Shown here piece after piece: positions 1-6,955 of a stretch of DNA of 15,770 nucleotides (position 1 is the first letter of the stretch; every line of letters begins with the position of its first letter). The notes below the pieces were generated by a model that was not told where the DNA came from, made no database searches, and worked only from the letters and a program-made list of their open reading frames with translations. The position numbers and the translations under genes were made by a program. Source of the stretch: an uncultured Sutterella sp. GTDB taxonomy: Bacteria; Pseudomonadota; Gammaproteobacteria; Burkholderiales; Burkholderiaceae_F. The stretch is from NCBI GenBank assembly GCA_905201055.1, contig CAJKMT010000041.1:1-15770 (forward strand), written 5' to 3'.

Positions 1-92
1 ACAAGCCACTCATAAATACCCAACAGTGCGAATTCACGCGACAATGATCGAGCGCCACGGCTCGGACGATGCATTTTAGCCTCAGCCATCAT
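1..92 (-). CDS. nusB: Transcription antitermination factor NusB, N-terminal fragment
   Basis: Only the first 30 codons are in the window; the gene runs off the left edge. The visible peptide begins MMAEAKMHRPSRGARS and continues with REFALLGIYEWL, which resembles the first helix of NusB (the usual pattern is R-x-x-A-R-E-x-A-L-Q-x-L-Y-x-W). NusB binds boxA RNA with S10 (NusE) in the rRNA antitermination complex. The ATG at 92 overlaps the ribH stop in an ATGA arrangement, with AAGGTG a few bases upstream inside ribH, so the two are probably translationally coupled. A second ATG follows directly at 89. A ribH-nusB order is common in proteobacteria, which supports the call. Confidence 0.85.
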   Translation of the reverse strand, partial: MMAEAKMHRPSRGARSLSREFALLGIYEWL

Positions 93-571
93 TGTTCACC
101 TTCGTCCATGTCGTATTCAAATTCTTTGCGAAGATTGGCCATTTCAACGGCAACCTGCGCTGCGTCGGTTCCTTTTTGATGCAAGCGGGCCTGAGTCTGC
201 TCATCATTTTCGGTCGTCAACACTGCATTGGCAATCGGGATATCGAAGTCCAAACCGACCTGCATAATGCCGGAAGCCGATTCATTGGAAACGATTTCAA
301 AGTGATAGGTTTCCCCGCGAATAACAGCTCCGATAGCGATCAGCGCATCGTACTCTTCGGTTGCGGCCAACTGTTGAAGGCCAAACGGAATTTCAAGAGC
401 GCCCGGCACGCGCATGAGCGTGATATCTTCCTCAACCACTCCAAGGCGATCCAATTCCGCCAAACAGGCCTTTAAAAGACCTTCGCCTGCGTATTCGTTA
501 AAGCGAGACTGAACAATACCGATACGCAATCCGCGTCCGTCTAAAGAGTTTTCAATAATGTCCATGGACAT
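89..571 (-). CDS. ribH: 6,7-dimethyl-8-ribityllumazine synthase
   Basis: Penultimate step of riboflavin synthesis: condenses 5-amino-6-ribitylaminouracil with 3,4-dihydroxy-2-butanone 4-phosphate to lumazine, in the cytosol, usually as a multimer. The 160-residue protein is of normal family length. Visible family motifs are SRFN (22-25), PGALEIP (56-62), GAVIRGETYHFE (81-92, with the catalytic His at 90) and IANAVLTTENDEQTQAR (113-129). The ATG at 571 has GGAG about 8 bases upstream; a second ATG two codons in is possible. The gene lies downstream of the broken oxidoreductase gene with a 121-base gap that contains a good -10 element, so it may have its own promoter. It overlaps nusB. Confidence 0.97.
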   Translation of the reverse strand: MSMDIIENSLDGRGLRIGIVQSRFNEYAGEGLLKACLAELDRLGVVEEDITLMRVPGALEIPFGLQQLAATEEYDALIAIGAVIRGETYHFEIVSNESASGIMQVGLDFDIPIANAVLTTENDEQTQARLHQKGTDAAQVAVEMANLRKEFEYDMDEGEQ

Positions 572-692
572 TGCGTTTCTCCGAAGAAAATCTGTTGCTT
601 ACTTAAATTCGCATATTGTACCGTTTTTAAGGCTTCTCCACACCTCTAAATGGCACAAAAACAACCGAAAAATCAACTCGCTAGCACTTCCC
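572..692 (-). promoter_or_regulatory. Gap upstream of ribH with candidate -10 element
   Basis: This 121-base stretch separates the oxidoreductase pseudogene from ribH. On the minus strand it contains TACAAT (positions 620 to 615), a 5/6 match to the sigma-70 -10 box, which would give a leader of roughly 37 bases. No convincing -35 is seen at 16 to 18 bases from it, so the promoter call is weak. I looked for the conserved core of an FMN riboswitch and did not see it. Confidence 0.3.
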
Positions 693-1753
693 TCAAAGAT
701 GCATGCCTCGAATATAAGAAGGCGGGAAACCCACTTTTTCGCCTAATTCCAAAGCAGCCCGCCAACCCCAATGAGGATTCAAGAGCATCTGACGGCCGAT
801 ATCAACCAAATCCGCCGTCCCCTCAACCAATACGCTTTCGGCCTGACGGGCGTCCTTAATTAACCCGCAGGCAATCGTAGGCATGCCGGTTTGCTCGCGC
901 ACCGCACGAGCAAAAGGCAATTGATAACCATAGGAAACAGCGATCTTTTGGCTGTCATGCAATCCGCCCGTAGACACATCCACAAAGGCGCAGCCACGGC
1001 TTTTAAGCAGCTTAACGAAATCAATCGTTTCCTTGAGGTTCCACCCGCCTTCAATCCAGTCGGTGGCAGAAACTCTCACTCCCAATTCAACAGCGGGCGC
1101 TGCCTTTTGCATCGCATCAAATACTGCAAGCGGCAGGCGAATTCGGTGCCGCCGTAAGAATCCGTGCGGCGGTTCGATAACGGCGAAAGAAATTGATGCA
1201 AAAGGTAGCCGTGAGCCATGTGAATTTCAATGGCATCAACCCCGGCTTTTTGTGCGCGCTCAGCCGCATTGGCAAAAGCCTGAACGATTGCATCGATACC
1301 CCCGGGCAGCATTTCTCTGGCTGCGGGGCGATGCTCTCCGGCACTCAAAGCGGAAGGACCGACAACATCCCAACCGCCTTCTTCCTTCGTTAAATGTCCG
1401 CCAACCCAAGGCACTCGCTCAGATCCTTTACGACCGGCGTGATTGATTTGCACGGCAATCTTTGTCGTATGGTCGATCGCACGCATCGTCTCGACAACTT
1501 CGGCAAGCCCCATCGCCAACTCATCTGACCAAAGACCAAGGTCAGAGCCTGAGATTCGACCGTCGGGCGTGACAGCCATGGCTTCAATGCAGACAAGACC
1601 TGCGCCGGAACCGGCAAGTTTGCCGTAATGCACCTTGTGCCAAGCGGTCACTTTGCCGTTTTCGGCCTGGTACTGACACATCGGCGGCACACTGATGCGG
1701 TTTCTAAGCCGCATAGAACCGATTTGAAACGGGGAAAATAATTGCGTTTTCAA
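693..1753 (-). pseudogene. Frameshifted NADH:flavin oxidoreductase of the Old Yellow Enzyme (YqjM/NamA) family
   Basis: Two adjoining frames together encode a full-length YqjM-type FMN ene-reductase. The first part (TTG start at 1753, GGAG 7 bases upstream, 12 bases after ribE) contains VPPMCQY with the family Cys26 and Tyr28, NHAGRKG, the EIHMAHGYLLHQFLSPL active-site segment and RTDSYGG. The second part reads RIRLPLAVFDAMQKAAP, VRVSATDWIEGGW, GRQMLLNP and ends near 693. The frame changes at about 1145-1150. Relatives have YGG-S-x-E-N-R-x-R there. Here YGG is followed directly by the tail of an Asn codon and Arg-Ile-Arg, as if 10 bases were lost. Restoring 10 bases gives 1071 bases, or 356 residues plus stop, close to the family norm. 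As written, the product stops after 225 residues and lacks the C-terminal half of the FMN barrel. A sequencing error is possible but a 10-base loss makes it less likely. Confidence 0.88.
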
Positions 1754-1765
1754 CTCTATTCTCCG

Positions 1766-2383
1766 CTAGAAAAGACCGTCGTCGTTTTTCAAACTCATCA
1801 TTCGTTCAACGTAACGGGCAATGGTATCGATTTCAAGATTGACCCAATCCTGAGGCTTTAAGTGCTTTAAAGTCGTCACTTCAACCGTATGGGGGATCAA
1901 ATTAATCGAAATGCGGGTGCCGACCGGAGTGTCTTCAACCTCATTAATTGTCAGTGACACACCGTTGACCGTCACCGATCCCTTGTAGGCGAGATAGGCA
2001 GACAATTTCATCGGTGCACGAACAACCAGGTGCCAACTTTCCGCCTTGGGCTCCATTACTTCAACCTGTCCGACTCCGTCCACATGACCGGAAACGATAT
2101 GACCGTCCAAACGGTCTCCGACCCGAAGTGCTTTTTCCAAATTCACTTCGCCCCAATTGTCTAAACCGCACGTTTTTGACAGGCTTTCTGCTGACACTTC
2201 AATCTGAAAGGTATCCCCTTCAATCTTAACCACCGTCATACAAGCGCCGTTAACCGCAATGGAATCGCCCACAACCGTGCCGTTGAGCCAACCCTCGGGT
2301 GTATCGATGGTGAGTCTGACTCCGTCACCAAGTGCTTCAGGTTCGCGAACTTTGCCGATTGCTTCAATAATGCCTGTAAACAT
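1766..2383 (-). CDS. ribE: Riboflavin synthase, alpha chain
   Basis: Final step of riboflavin synthesis: dismutation of two 6,7-dimethyl-8-ribityllumazine molecules to riboflavin plus 5-amino-6-ribitylaminouracil, usually by a trimer. The 205-residue protein has the hallmark MFTGIIE start and two tandem lumazine-binding barrels, each with the NG-x-x-x-T signature: NGACMT at 45-50 and NGVSLT at 140-145, with GHVDGVG (99-105) at the start of the second repeat. The start at 2383 has AGGAAA about 7 bases upstream inside the end of ribD, with only 4 bases between the genes, so it is cotranscribed with ribD. Some databases call this gene ribC. Confidence 0.96.
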   Translation of the reverse strand: MFTGIIEAIGKVREPEALGDGVRLTIDTPEGWLNGTVVGDSIAVNGACMTVVKIEGDTFQIEVSAESLSKTCGLDNWGEVNLEKALRVGDRLDGHIVSGHVDGVGQVEVMEPKAESWHLVVRAPMKLSAYLAYKGSVTVNGVSLTINEVEDTPVGTRISINLIPHTVEVTTLKHLKPQDWVNLEIDTIARYVERMMSLKNDDGLF

Positions 2384-2387
2384 TTTG

Positions 2388-3482
2388 TTATTTCCTTTTT
2401 CGTAAAATCATTCGAATGTCATTGCCAAGCTGAGAGCTTTCAACGATTGCCCAGTCTTTTACTTCCGATAAACTCTCCGGCGCTTTTAAATGAAAGGCGC
2501 TTCGCCCTTCGCCAAGAATTTTCGGGGCAATGTAACACAAAAGTTCATCAACCAGTCCCTGCCGGACAAACTCGCCGGTTAAAACTGAGCCCGCCTCCAG
2601 ATGCACTTCATTGACTTCTCTTCCGGCTAACTCTGTCAGCAAAGCCTGAAGGTCAACTCTGCCATCTGCGCCCTTTAGTTCAATTACCTCTGCGCCGCGT
2701 TTTTGCAAAGCCTGAGTTTTCTCAGCATCGGCCTTGGCACAAACAACCAATACCTTGCCTTCATCAAAAAAACGATTCTCGGGATTAACACGCAACGAAG
2801 AATCCAACAAGACTTTTAGAGGCTGTCGATCCTGAATTTTTCCGTCTTTTCTGGCGGTAAGTGACGGATTATCTGCCAAAACCGTACCCACGCCTGTTAA
2901 CACGGCACCTGCCACACAGCGCCAGCGGCGTCCGTCTTCGCGCGCCTTTTCTCCCGTGATCCACTGACTCTGTCCATCGGGCAAAGCCGTGTACCCATCT
3001 AAACTCATTGCCACTTTGGCCCGAACCCAAGGCCGCGCTTTCGTCATCCGGGTCATAAAGCCCGCATTCATGAACCATGCCTCTTGCTGCAGCAGTCCGC
3101 ATTCCACCGCAATACCGGCATCTTTTAACATTGAAACACCGCGTCCTGCCACAAGGGGATTGGGATCGAGACAGGCAATCACTACCCGGGACACTTTTTC
3201 CTTAATTAAGCGCAGTGCACAAGGCGGCGTTCTGCCGTAATGCGAACAGGGCTCTAAAGTCACATAAACCGTTGCCCCCTCAACGTTAAAGCCCCTCGAT
3301 TCGGCATTTTTGATCGCCTGAATTTCAGCATGGTCACTCCCGGTCTTTTGGGTAAAACCCTCACCGATAATTTGACCATCGCGCACAATCACACACCCCA
3401 CCGAAGGGTTCGGGGGACTGATCGGACGAGCCTTCAGTGCGAGCTGCAAAGCTCTTTGCATGCACTCGAGATCTGACAACAT
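2388..3482 (-). CDS. ribD: Bifunctional diaminohydroxyphosphoribosylaminopyrimidine deaminase / 5-amino-6-(5-phosphoribosylamino)uracil reductase
   Basis: Catalyses two consecutive early riboflavin steps: deamination of the pyrimidine from GTP cyclohydrolase II, then NADPH reduction of its ribosyl side chain. The 364-residue length is typical. The N-terminal cytidine-deaminase-like domain (about 1-145) shows the zinc site: HAE at 51-53 and PCSHYGRTPPC at 78-88 (Cys79 and Cys88). The reductase domain (about 148-364) begins with RAKVAMSLDGYTAL and includes GVGTVLADNPSLT and the late EAGSVLTGEFVRQGLVDEL segment. The gene starts 6 bases after the nrdR stop; the only Shine-Dalgarno-like sequence is GAGGT, about 10 bases away at the nrdR stop. 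An nrdR-ribD pairing is widespread in proteobacteria. Confidence 0.97.
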   Translation of the reverse strand: MLSDLECMQRALQLALKARPISPPNPSVGCVIVRDGQIIGEGFTQKTGSDHAEIQAIKNAESRGFNVEGATVYVTLEPCSHYGRTPPCALRLIKEKVSRVVIACLDPNPLVAGRGVSMLKDAGIAVECGLLQQEAWFMNAGFMTRMTKARPWVRAKVAMSLDGYTALPDGQSQWITGEKAREDGRRWRCVAGAVLTGVGTVLADNPSLTARKDGKIQDRQPLKVLLDSSLRVNPENRFFDEGKVLVVCAKADAEKTQALQKRGAEVIELKGADGRVDLQALLTELAGREVNEVHLEAGSVLTGEFVRQGLVDELLCYIAPKILGEGRSAFHLKAPESLSEVKDWAIVESSQLGNDIRMILRKRK

Positions 3483-3488
3483 CTGCAG

Positions 3489-3932
3489 TTAGACCTCGCG
3501 AGCCATATCAGCAAATTTCTGAACGTCTTCAAAATTGCGATACACACTGGCAAAGCGAACATAGGCGACTTTATCGAGTCCTCTTAACTCTTCCATGACG
3601 AGTTCGCCCAAGCGTTCACTGCGAACCTCACGCTCACCCAATGCAAGCATCTTCTGTTCAATCCGATTAATCGCCTCATCGACCCGTTCTCGAGAAACGG
3701 GGCGTTTACGCAAGGCAAGCATCATCGATGAGCGAAGTTTCTTTTGATCGTACTCGCAGCGCCCACCGCCTCTCTTGATGATAGAAGGCATGGAAAGCTC
3801 CACGCGTTCATACGTCGTGAACCGTTTTTCACATTTCAGACAACGGCGGCGACGGCGGATGGTCGTGCCGTCTTCACTGGTGCGAGAGTCAATGACCTGA
3901 GTTTGTTCGTGCTTACAGAAAGGACAATGCAT
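3489..3932 (-). CDS. nrdR: Transcriptional repressor NrdR
   Basis: Zinc-ribbon and ATP-cone repressor of ribonucleotide reductase operons; it binds ATP or dATP and then NrdR boxes. The 147 residues match the family. The N-terminal zinc ribbon has Cys3, Cys6, Cys31 and Cys34 with an Arg-rich stretch between (RRRRRC). The ATP-cone follows from about residue 49 (PSIIKRGGGRCEYDQKKL) to about 139. The ATG at 3932 has GGAG about 9 bases upstream. It is the first gene of the run into ribD and ribE. No ribonucleotide reductase gene is in the window, but an NrdR-box-like site lies about 46 bases upstream over a likely promoter, suggesting autoregulation. Confidence 0.97.
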   Translation of the reverse strand: MHCPFCKHEQTQVIDSRTSEDGTTIRRRRRCLKCEKRFTTYERVELSMPSIIKRGGGRCEYDQKKLRSSMMLALRKRPVSRERVDEAINRIEQKMLALGEREVRSERLGELVMEELRGLDKVAYVRFASVYRNFEDVQKFADMAREV

Positions 3933-3978
3933 ACGCTGCGCTCCTTACTTGAGACATTAATTCCGAATATCCCCAAAA

Positions 3979-3994
3979 CCACAATATATGGTAT
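3979..3994 (-). promoter_or_regulatory. Candidate NrdR box upstream of nrdR
   Basis: The 16 bases match the published NrdR box pattern (acaCwAtATaTwgtgt) at 13 of 16 positions by my count, including the complete ATATAT core and the CA and GT flanks. The site overlaps the probable -10 box of nrdR, so bound NrdR would block its own promoter. NrdR normally acts at paired boxes; I saw no convincing second copy at the usual spacing, which lowers confidence. Confidence 0.5.
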
Positions 3995-4010
3995 CAGGCG
4001 ATTATGTCTG
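3983..4010 (-). promoter_or_regulatory. Candidate sigma-70 promoter of nrdR-ribD-ribE
   Basis: On the minus strand CAGACA (4010 to 4005, 4/6 to the -35 consensus) is followed after 16 bases by TATATT (3988 to 3983, 5/6 to the -10 consensus). Transcription would begin near 3976, giving a leader of about 44 bases to the nrdR ATG. The -10 lies inside the NrdR-box-like site. Confidence 0.45.
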
Positions 4011-4064
4011 ATTGTACTCGTTAAGACACAACCTGTGGAAAAATTCTTGAAAAATCAGAATCAA

Positions 4065-4114
4065 TTGTGTCAAAAAAATCATTCTCGTCCGAATTTTCTG
4101 AGTTTTTATTCGGA
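4065..4114 (-). terminator. Possible weak terminator after the response regulator gene
   Basis: A 7-base-pair inverted repeat (4088-4094 with 4108-4114, 13-base loop) lies downstream of the regulator gene, and a run of seven T on the minus strand (4078 to 4072) follows it. The run begins 9 bases after the stem, farther than in a classic intrinsic terminator, so the call is tentative. An overlapping long-range pair, GACACAA/TTGTGTC (4025-4031 and 4065-4071), is noted separately. Confidence 0.25.
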
Positions 4115-4147
4115 GTAAATAACAACTACATATAGAAAAGAATTTTT

Positions 4148-4780
4148 CTAAATTTCCCCGATTCTTGACAAAAAATGATGAACATCCAGCACGGTCCGAA
4201 TATTGAGTTTGTGACAGGCGTTGCCGCGATGAATCTTGACGGTGTGTTCCTGAATCTGTAATTGATCGGCGATAGCCTTGTTCGACAAATTTTGCGCCAC
4301 CAACTTTAAAATGACGCGCTCACGATTGGTGAGAGATTCATATTGTTCGCGCAGTGTATGCGTCTCATATTTTTTCTTTCTGCACTGCAAATTTTCCTGA
4401 ACCAAACGAGCGACTGTCTCACGAAGAATCTCAGGAGCCACCGGTTTTTCATAGAAGTCTCTGGCGCCACGCTTGAGCGTATCAACAGCCAATCCGATGT
4501 TGCCGTGAGCCGATAAGAAAATGATCGGCAAATCGATCTCTCGCTTGTTAATTTCCTGCTGCAATTCCGGTCCGCTCATGCCAGGCATTCGCACATCCAA
4601 AATAATGCAGCCCGGATGAAGGGAATCATCTCTTTGTAAAAATTCTTCTGCGCTTGAGTAACACACGGTCTCAAAGCCGGCGACTCTCAGTGTAAAAGCC
4701 TCTGAGTTACGCACGCTTTCTTCGTCGTCAATGATTCGAACAATCGGACGATACAGTTCCGGATTAGCTGTGTTTCTCAT
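4148..4780 (-). CDS. Two-component response regulator, receiver plus LuxR-type HTH (FixJ/TtrR-like)
   Basis: Output half of a two-component system with the kinase gene it overlaps. With the ATG at 4780 the protein has 210 residues. The receiver domain (about 12-130) shows the acidic pair Asp18-Asp19, phospho-acceptor Asp62 in LDVRMPGMSG, Ser90 in LSAHG and Lys112 in YEKPV, all the residues needed for phosphorylation. The C-terminal LuxR/GerE HTH (LTNRERVILKLVAQ, then SNKAIADQLQI and HTVKIHRGNACHKL) is complete. I chose 4780 because GGGAG and AAAGG lie just upstream; an in-frame ATG at 4804 has no ribosome site. The gene overlaps the kinase end by 17 bases. Organisation and kinase type resemble TtrSR, but no tetrathionate reductase gene is present, so the signal is unknown. 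Confidence 0.9.
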   Translation of the reverse strand: MRNTANPELYRPIVRIIDDEESVRNSEAFTLRVAGFETVCYSSAEEFLQRDDSLHPGCIILDVRMPGMSGPELQQEINKREIDLPIIFLSAHGNIGLAVDTLKRGARDFYEKPVAPEILRETVARLVQENLQCRKKKYETHTLREQYESLTNRERVILKLVAQNLSNKAIADQLQIQEHTVKIHRGNACHKLNIRTVLDVHHFLSRIGEI

Positions 4781-6608
4781 CACCTTTATCTCCCAAATCA
4801 TCAAAGCGCAAAGACACCATCAGGCCGTGCGGCTCAACTTGTTCAAATTGAAGTCTCGTGGTATGCCGCTCTGCAATCACTCGGCAAATCGATAAACCCA
4901 ATCCCAGACCTTCGATCTTTTCACTATGCACAGGTCTTGATAACAATTTTATTTTTTCCGGGGCAATGCTTGGACCGTTATCACGCACAAAAAGTTCCCA
5001 CTTTAAATGGTTTTCACTAGCCCTCACCCCAACTTCAACGTAAGGCACCTCATCGGTTAAATTGGCGACTGCCTGCAAAGCATTTCTTGTCAAATTCACA
5101 ATAACCAATTCAATTTCAAAAGGATCGCAAGACGTCAGTGCCCGCTCAGGCAGCCTTGGTACCAAAACCACGTTGTTGATTTCCTCACTTGCCCTGACAG
5201 TTTGGAGCGCCTTTTTCACCAGAACCACCAAGTCTGTTTCCACGTGAACGCTGTCTCTGCGTTTAGCGTACGAACGAACACGCTCGACAATCTGGGAAAT
5301 CCGTAACGCCTGAGAAGCAATTTCCCTTGAGGCCTCTTCAACTACAGGATCCTTTCTGTCTTTCAAGTAAAGCGACAATCCGTTGGAATAATTGATGAGT
5401 GAAGTAATCGGCTGCCTGGCTTCATGAGCGATGATGCTGGACAGTTCCGAGACAATTCCTGCTTTTTCCAATTGCATCAGTCTTTCACGATCTTTTTTAG
5501 CCAGACTTTCCAGTTTTTTATTTTCCTCAAGTGTTTTTACCAACTCTCGCGTGCGATTTTGGACCATTTTGCTGACGGCAAAACCAAACAGCACACTGCC
5601 CAACAGCAAGATCACCCCAAGAAAAATAGCGTAACGATAACGCCAAAGAGCCAATTGATTTTGCAGTCCCTCAGGGGTCAGAGGAGTAGAAACAAAGCAT
5701 CTGATCACATGAGTCACATTTCTGAAATCATTGGCCACCACCCAGCGATGACCCTGAGGCGTTGCCGGCATTGATAAAAGTGTCTCGGCAATCTGTGTGT
5801 TGAGTTCAGCGCTGACATGAGGAGTGGCTGCAAAGACCAAATCCGGATACAGCAATGTGGATGTCATACAACCGATATCAGCATCCCGACGTAACCCGAC
5901 AGGCTTGAGACTTCCCTCCTCAATCAGGCGATGCTCATAAAAATATTCAAGCTCGCAGGTTTTCAAAATACCCGCATCGGCTTGCCCGGACAATACTTTT
6001 TGAGCAATTTCCAGTCCGCCCTGCCGTGCTAACTTCAGATTAAAGAACTGCCCCGGCCGCTCAGTTGCATGTCGAAGTTCTTGCAGCACAACCTGCATGC
6101 CGAAAAAAGACTCTCTCCCATGACTGGCAACCTGTTTATTGCGCAAATCGGTCAATCGTTTCAAACGCTTATCATCCGAGCGGGCCACCACCAATGCCCC
6201 AGCCGCATGCTGCGGATTTCTGACGCCGGGACCTTGGTTGGTTGCCAGATAGGTCGCGCCGCCGGAATCCTGCATATAGGCAAACGTCCCGCTGGGGGCT
6301 ATGTAGAAATCCACTACCTTATTAACCGCCGACAGATAAATCTCAAATTCATCCAATGTGGAAATTTCAAAGCGATACCGGGGCAATTTTTCGTGAAGTC
6401 TTTTTAGTGTCGGCTGCAGCAATCCCTCTTGAATTTCTGAAGTGTCCGAAGCCACGACACCGATATGAAGAATTTCTTTTTCTTGCGGCTCAGTGATTTG
6501 AGGCAGGTAAAGCACCGCTTCCGGTTCCTGAGCCCACGTGTATGAAGTCATGACGAAAAGGGCCCAACCGAGCAGTACCGTTGCCAAATTTCGAGAAAAA
6601 CCGATCAT
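4764..6608 (-). CDS. Sensor histidine kinase with PhnD-like periplasmic domain (TtrS-like)
   Basis: A 614-residue membrane sensor kinase. Residues 1-26 form a signal sequence ending TSYTWA before QEPE. Residues about 45-300 resemble the PhnD/phosphonate-type periplasmic binding domain (LHIGVVASD at the first strand, FYIAPSGTFAYM, LRNKQVASHGRESFFGMQ, LSGQADAGIL), as in TtrS. A transmembrane helix spans about 325-347 and a charged helix leads to the HisKA domain with phospho-His395 in IIAHEARQPITSLINYSNG. The HATPase domain has the N box NLTRNALQA (505-513), DNG (543-545) and EGLGLGLSI (566-574). All catalytic motifs look intact. It overlaps the regulator gene and diverges from dcuC, so dcuC is the obvious candidate target. 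The ligand cannot be read from the sequence. No strong ribosome site precedes the ATG at 6608. Confidence 0.9.
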   Translation of the reverse strand: MIGFSRNLATVLLGWALFVMTSYTWAQEPEAVLYLPQITEPQEKEILHIGVVASDTSEIQEGLLQPTLKRLHEKLPRYRFEISTLDEFEIYLSAVNKVVDFYIAPSGTFAYMQDSGGATYLATNQGPGVRNPQHAAGALVVARSDDKRLKRLTDLRNKQVASHGRESFFGMQVVLQELRHATERPGQFFNLKLARQGGLEIAQKVLSGQADAGILKTCELEYFYEHRLIEEGSLKPVGLRRDADIGCMTSTLLYPDLVFAATPHVSAELNTQIAETLLSMPATPQGHRWVVANDFRNVTHVIRCFVSTPLTPEGLQNQLALWRYRYAIFLGVILLLGSVLFGFAVSKMVQNRTRELVKTLEENKKLESLAKKDRERLMQLEKAGIVSELSSIIAHEARQPITSLINYSNGLSLYLKDRKDPVVEEASREIASQALRISQIVERVRSYAKRRDSVHVETDLVVLVKKALQTVRASEEINNVVLVPRLPERALTSCDPFEIELVIVNLTRNALQAVANLTDEVPYVEVGVRASENHLKWELFVRDNGPSIAPEKIKLLSRPVHSEKIEGLGLGLSICRVIAERHTTRLQFEQVEPHGLMVSLRFDDLGDKGDEKHS

Positions 6609-6955
6609 ATCTGTACCAGAGTAAAAACTCTCACCTCATTTTTCAATCATAGAGAACTTCCGAGACCTTCATTTCCAACTTAGGGTTTTCCCAAAACACC
6701 CCCTCATTACTAAGCATTTTTACCTAGATTTTTTCTGCGCCTTGTACCAAGGTTCAAAGACAGAAAAAACAGTCACCGAGATAATCCTGATATCCCGATG
6801 AGCATAACACTGTCGGGGAAAATGGACGGTTTTAGGTTGTTATGCGCCAATAACAGCCGTAACTTATGCCGAACAATTAACTTTGATCTCAAACACAGTG
6901 ACATAACCGAAAAAGAAAGTCGGTTAGTAATGAAATTCCTATCTGGGAGGAAAAT
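6609..6955. promoter_or_regulatory. Divergent regulatory region between the kinase gene and dcuC
   Basis: This 347-base gap has no gene and serves two divergent transcripts. It holds several short symmetric elements: GCATAACA (6802-6809) and its exact inverse TGTTATGC (6838-6845); ATAACA again at 6850-6855, forming a tight inverted pair with TGTTAT at 6838-6843; TTTGATCTCAAA (6882-6893); and TAACCG (6904-6909) with CGGTTA (6921-6926). GTTTT/AAAAC (6685-6697) lies nearer the kinase. A strong GGGAGG sits at 6945-6950 before dcuC. I could not settle on a confident -35/-10 pair for either direction. The clustered ATAAC/GTTAT elements are candidate sites for the adjacent response regulator; this is inference. 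Confidence 0.45.

Noticed and set aside
92..475. Plus-strand gene antisense to ribH
   Set aside because: The frame is open but has no family resemblance, and ribH on the other strand is certain. The same applies to the other long antisense frames opposite dcuC, tyrS, the kinase and the M23 gene.
572..692. FMN riboswitch before ribH
   Set aside because: The conserved core sequences of the RFN element are not present on the minus strand, and the gap is short for one.
1076..1160. Programmed frameshift in the oxidoreductase gene
   Set aside because: There is no slippery sequence at the frame change and family residues are missing there, which fits a deletion instead of recoding.
4148..6608. True tetrathionate-sensing TtrSR
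   Set aside because: No ttrA, ttrB or ttrC genes are in the window, and the PhnD-like sensor domain is shared by kinases of other specificities, so only TtrSR-like is justified.
6882..6893. FNR or CRP box upstream of dcuC
   Set aside because: TTTGATCTCAAA is symmetric but the spacing between half sites is 2 bases, while FNR needs TTGAT-4-ATCAA and CRP needs TGTGA-6-TCACA.
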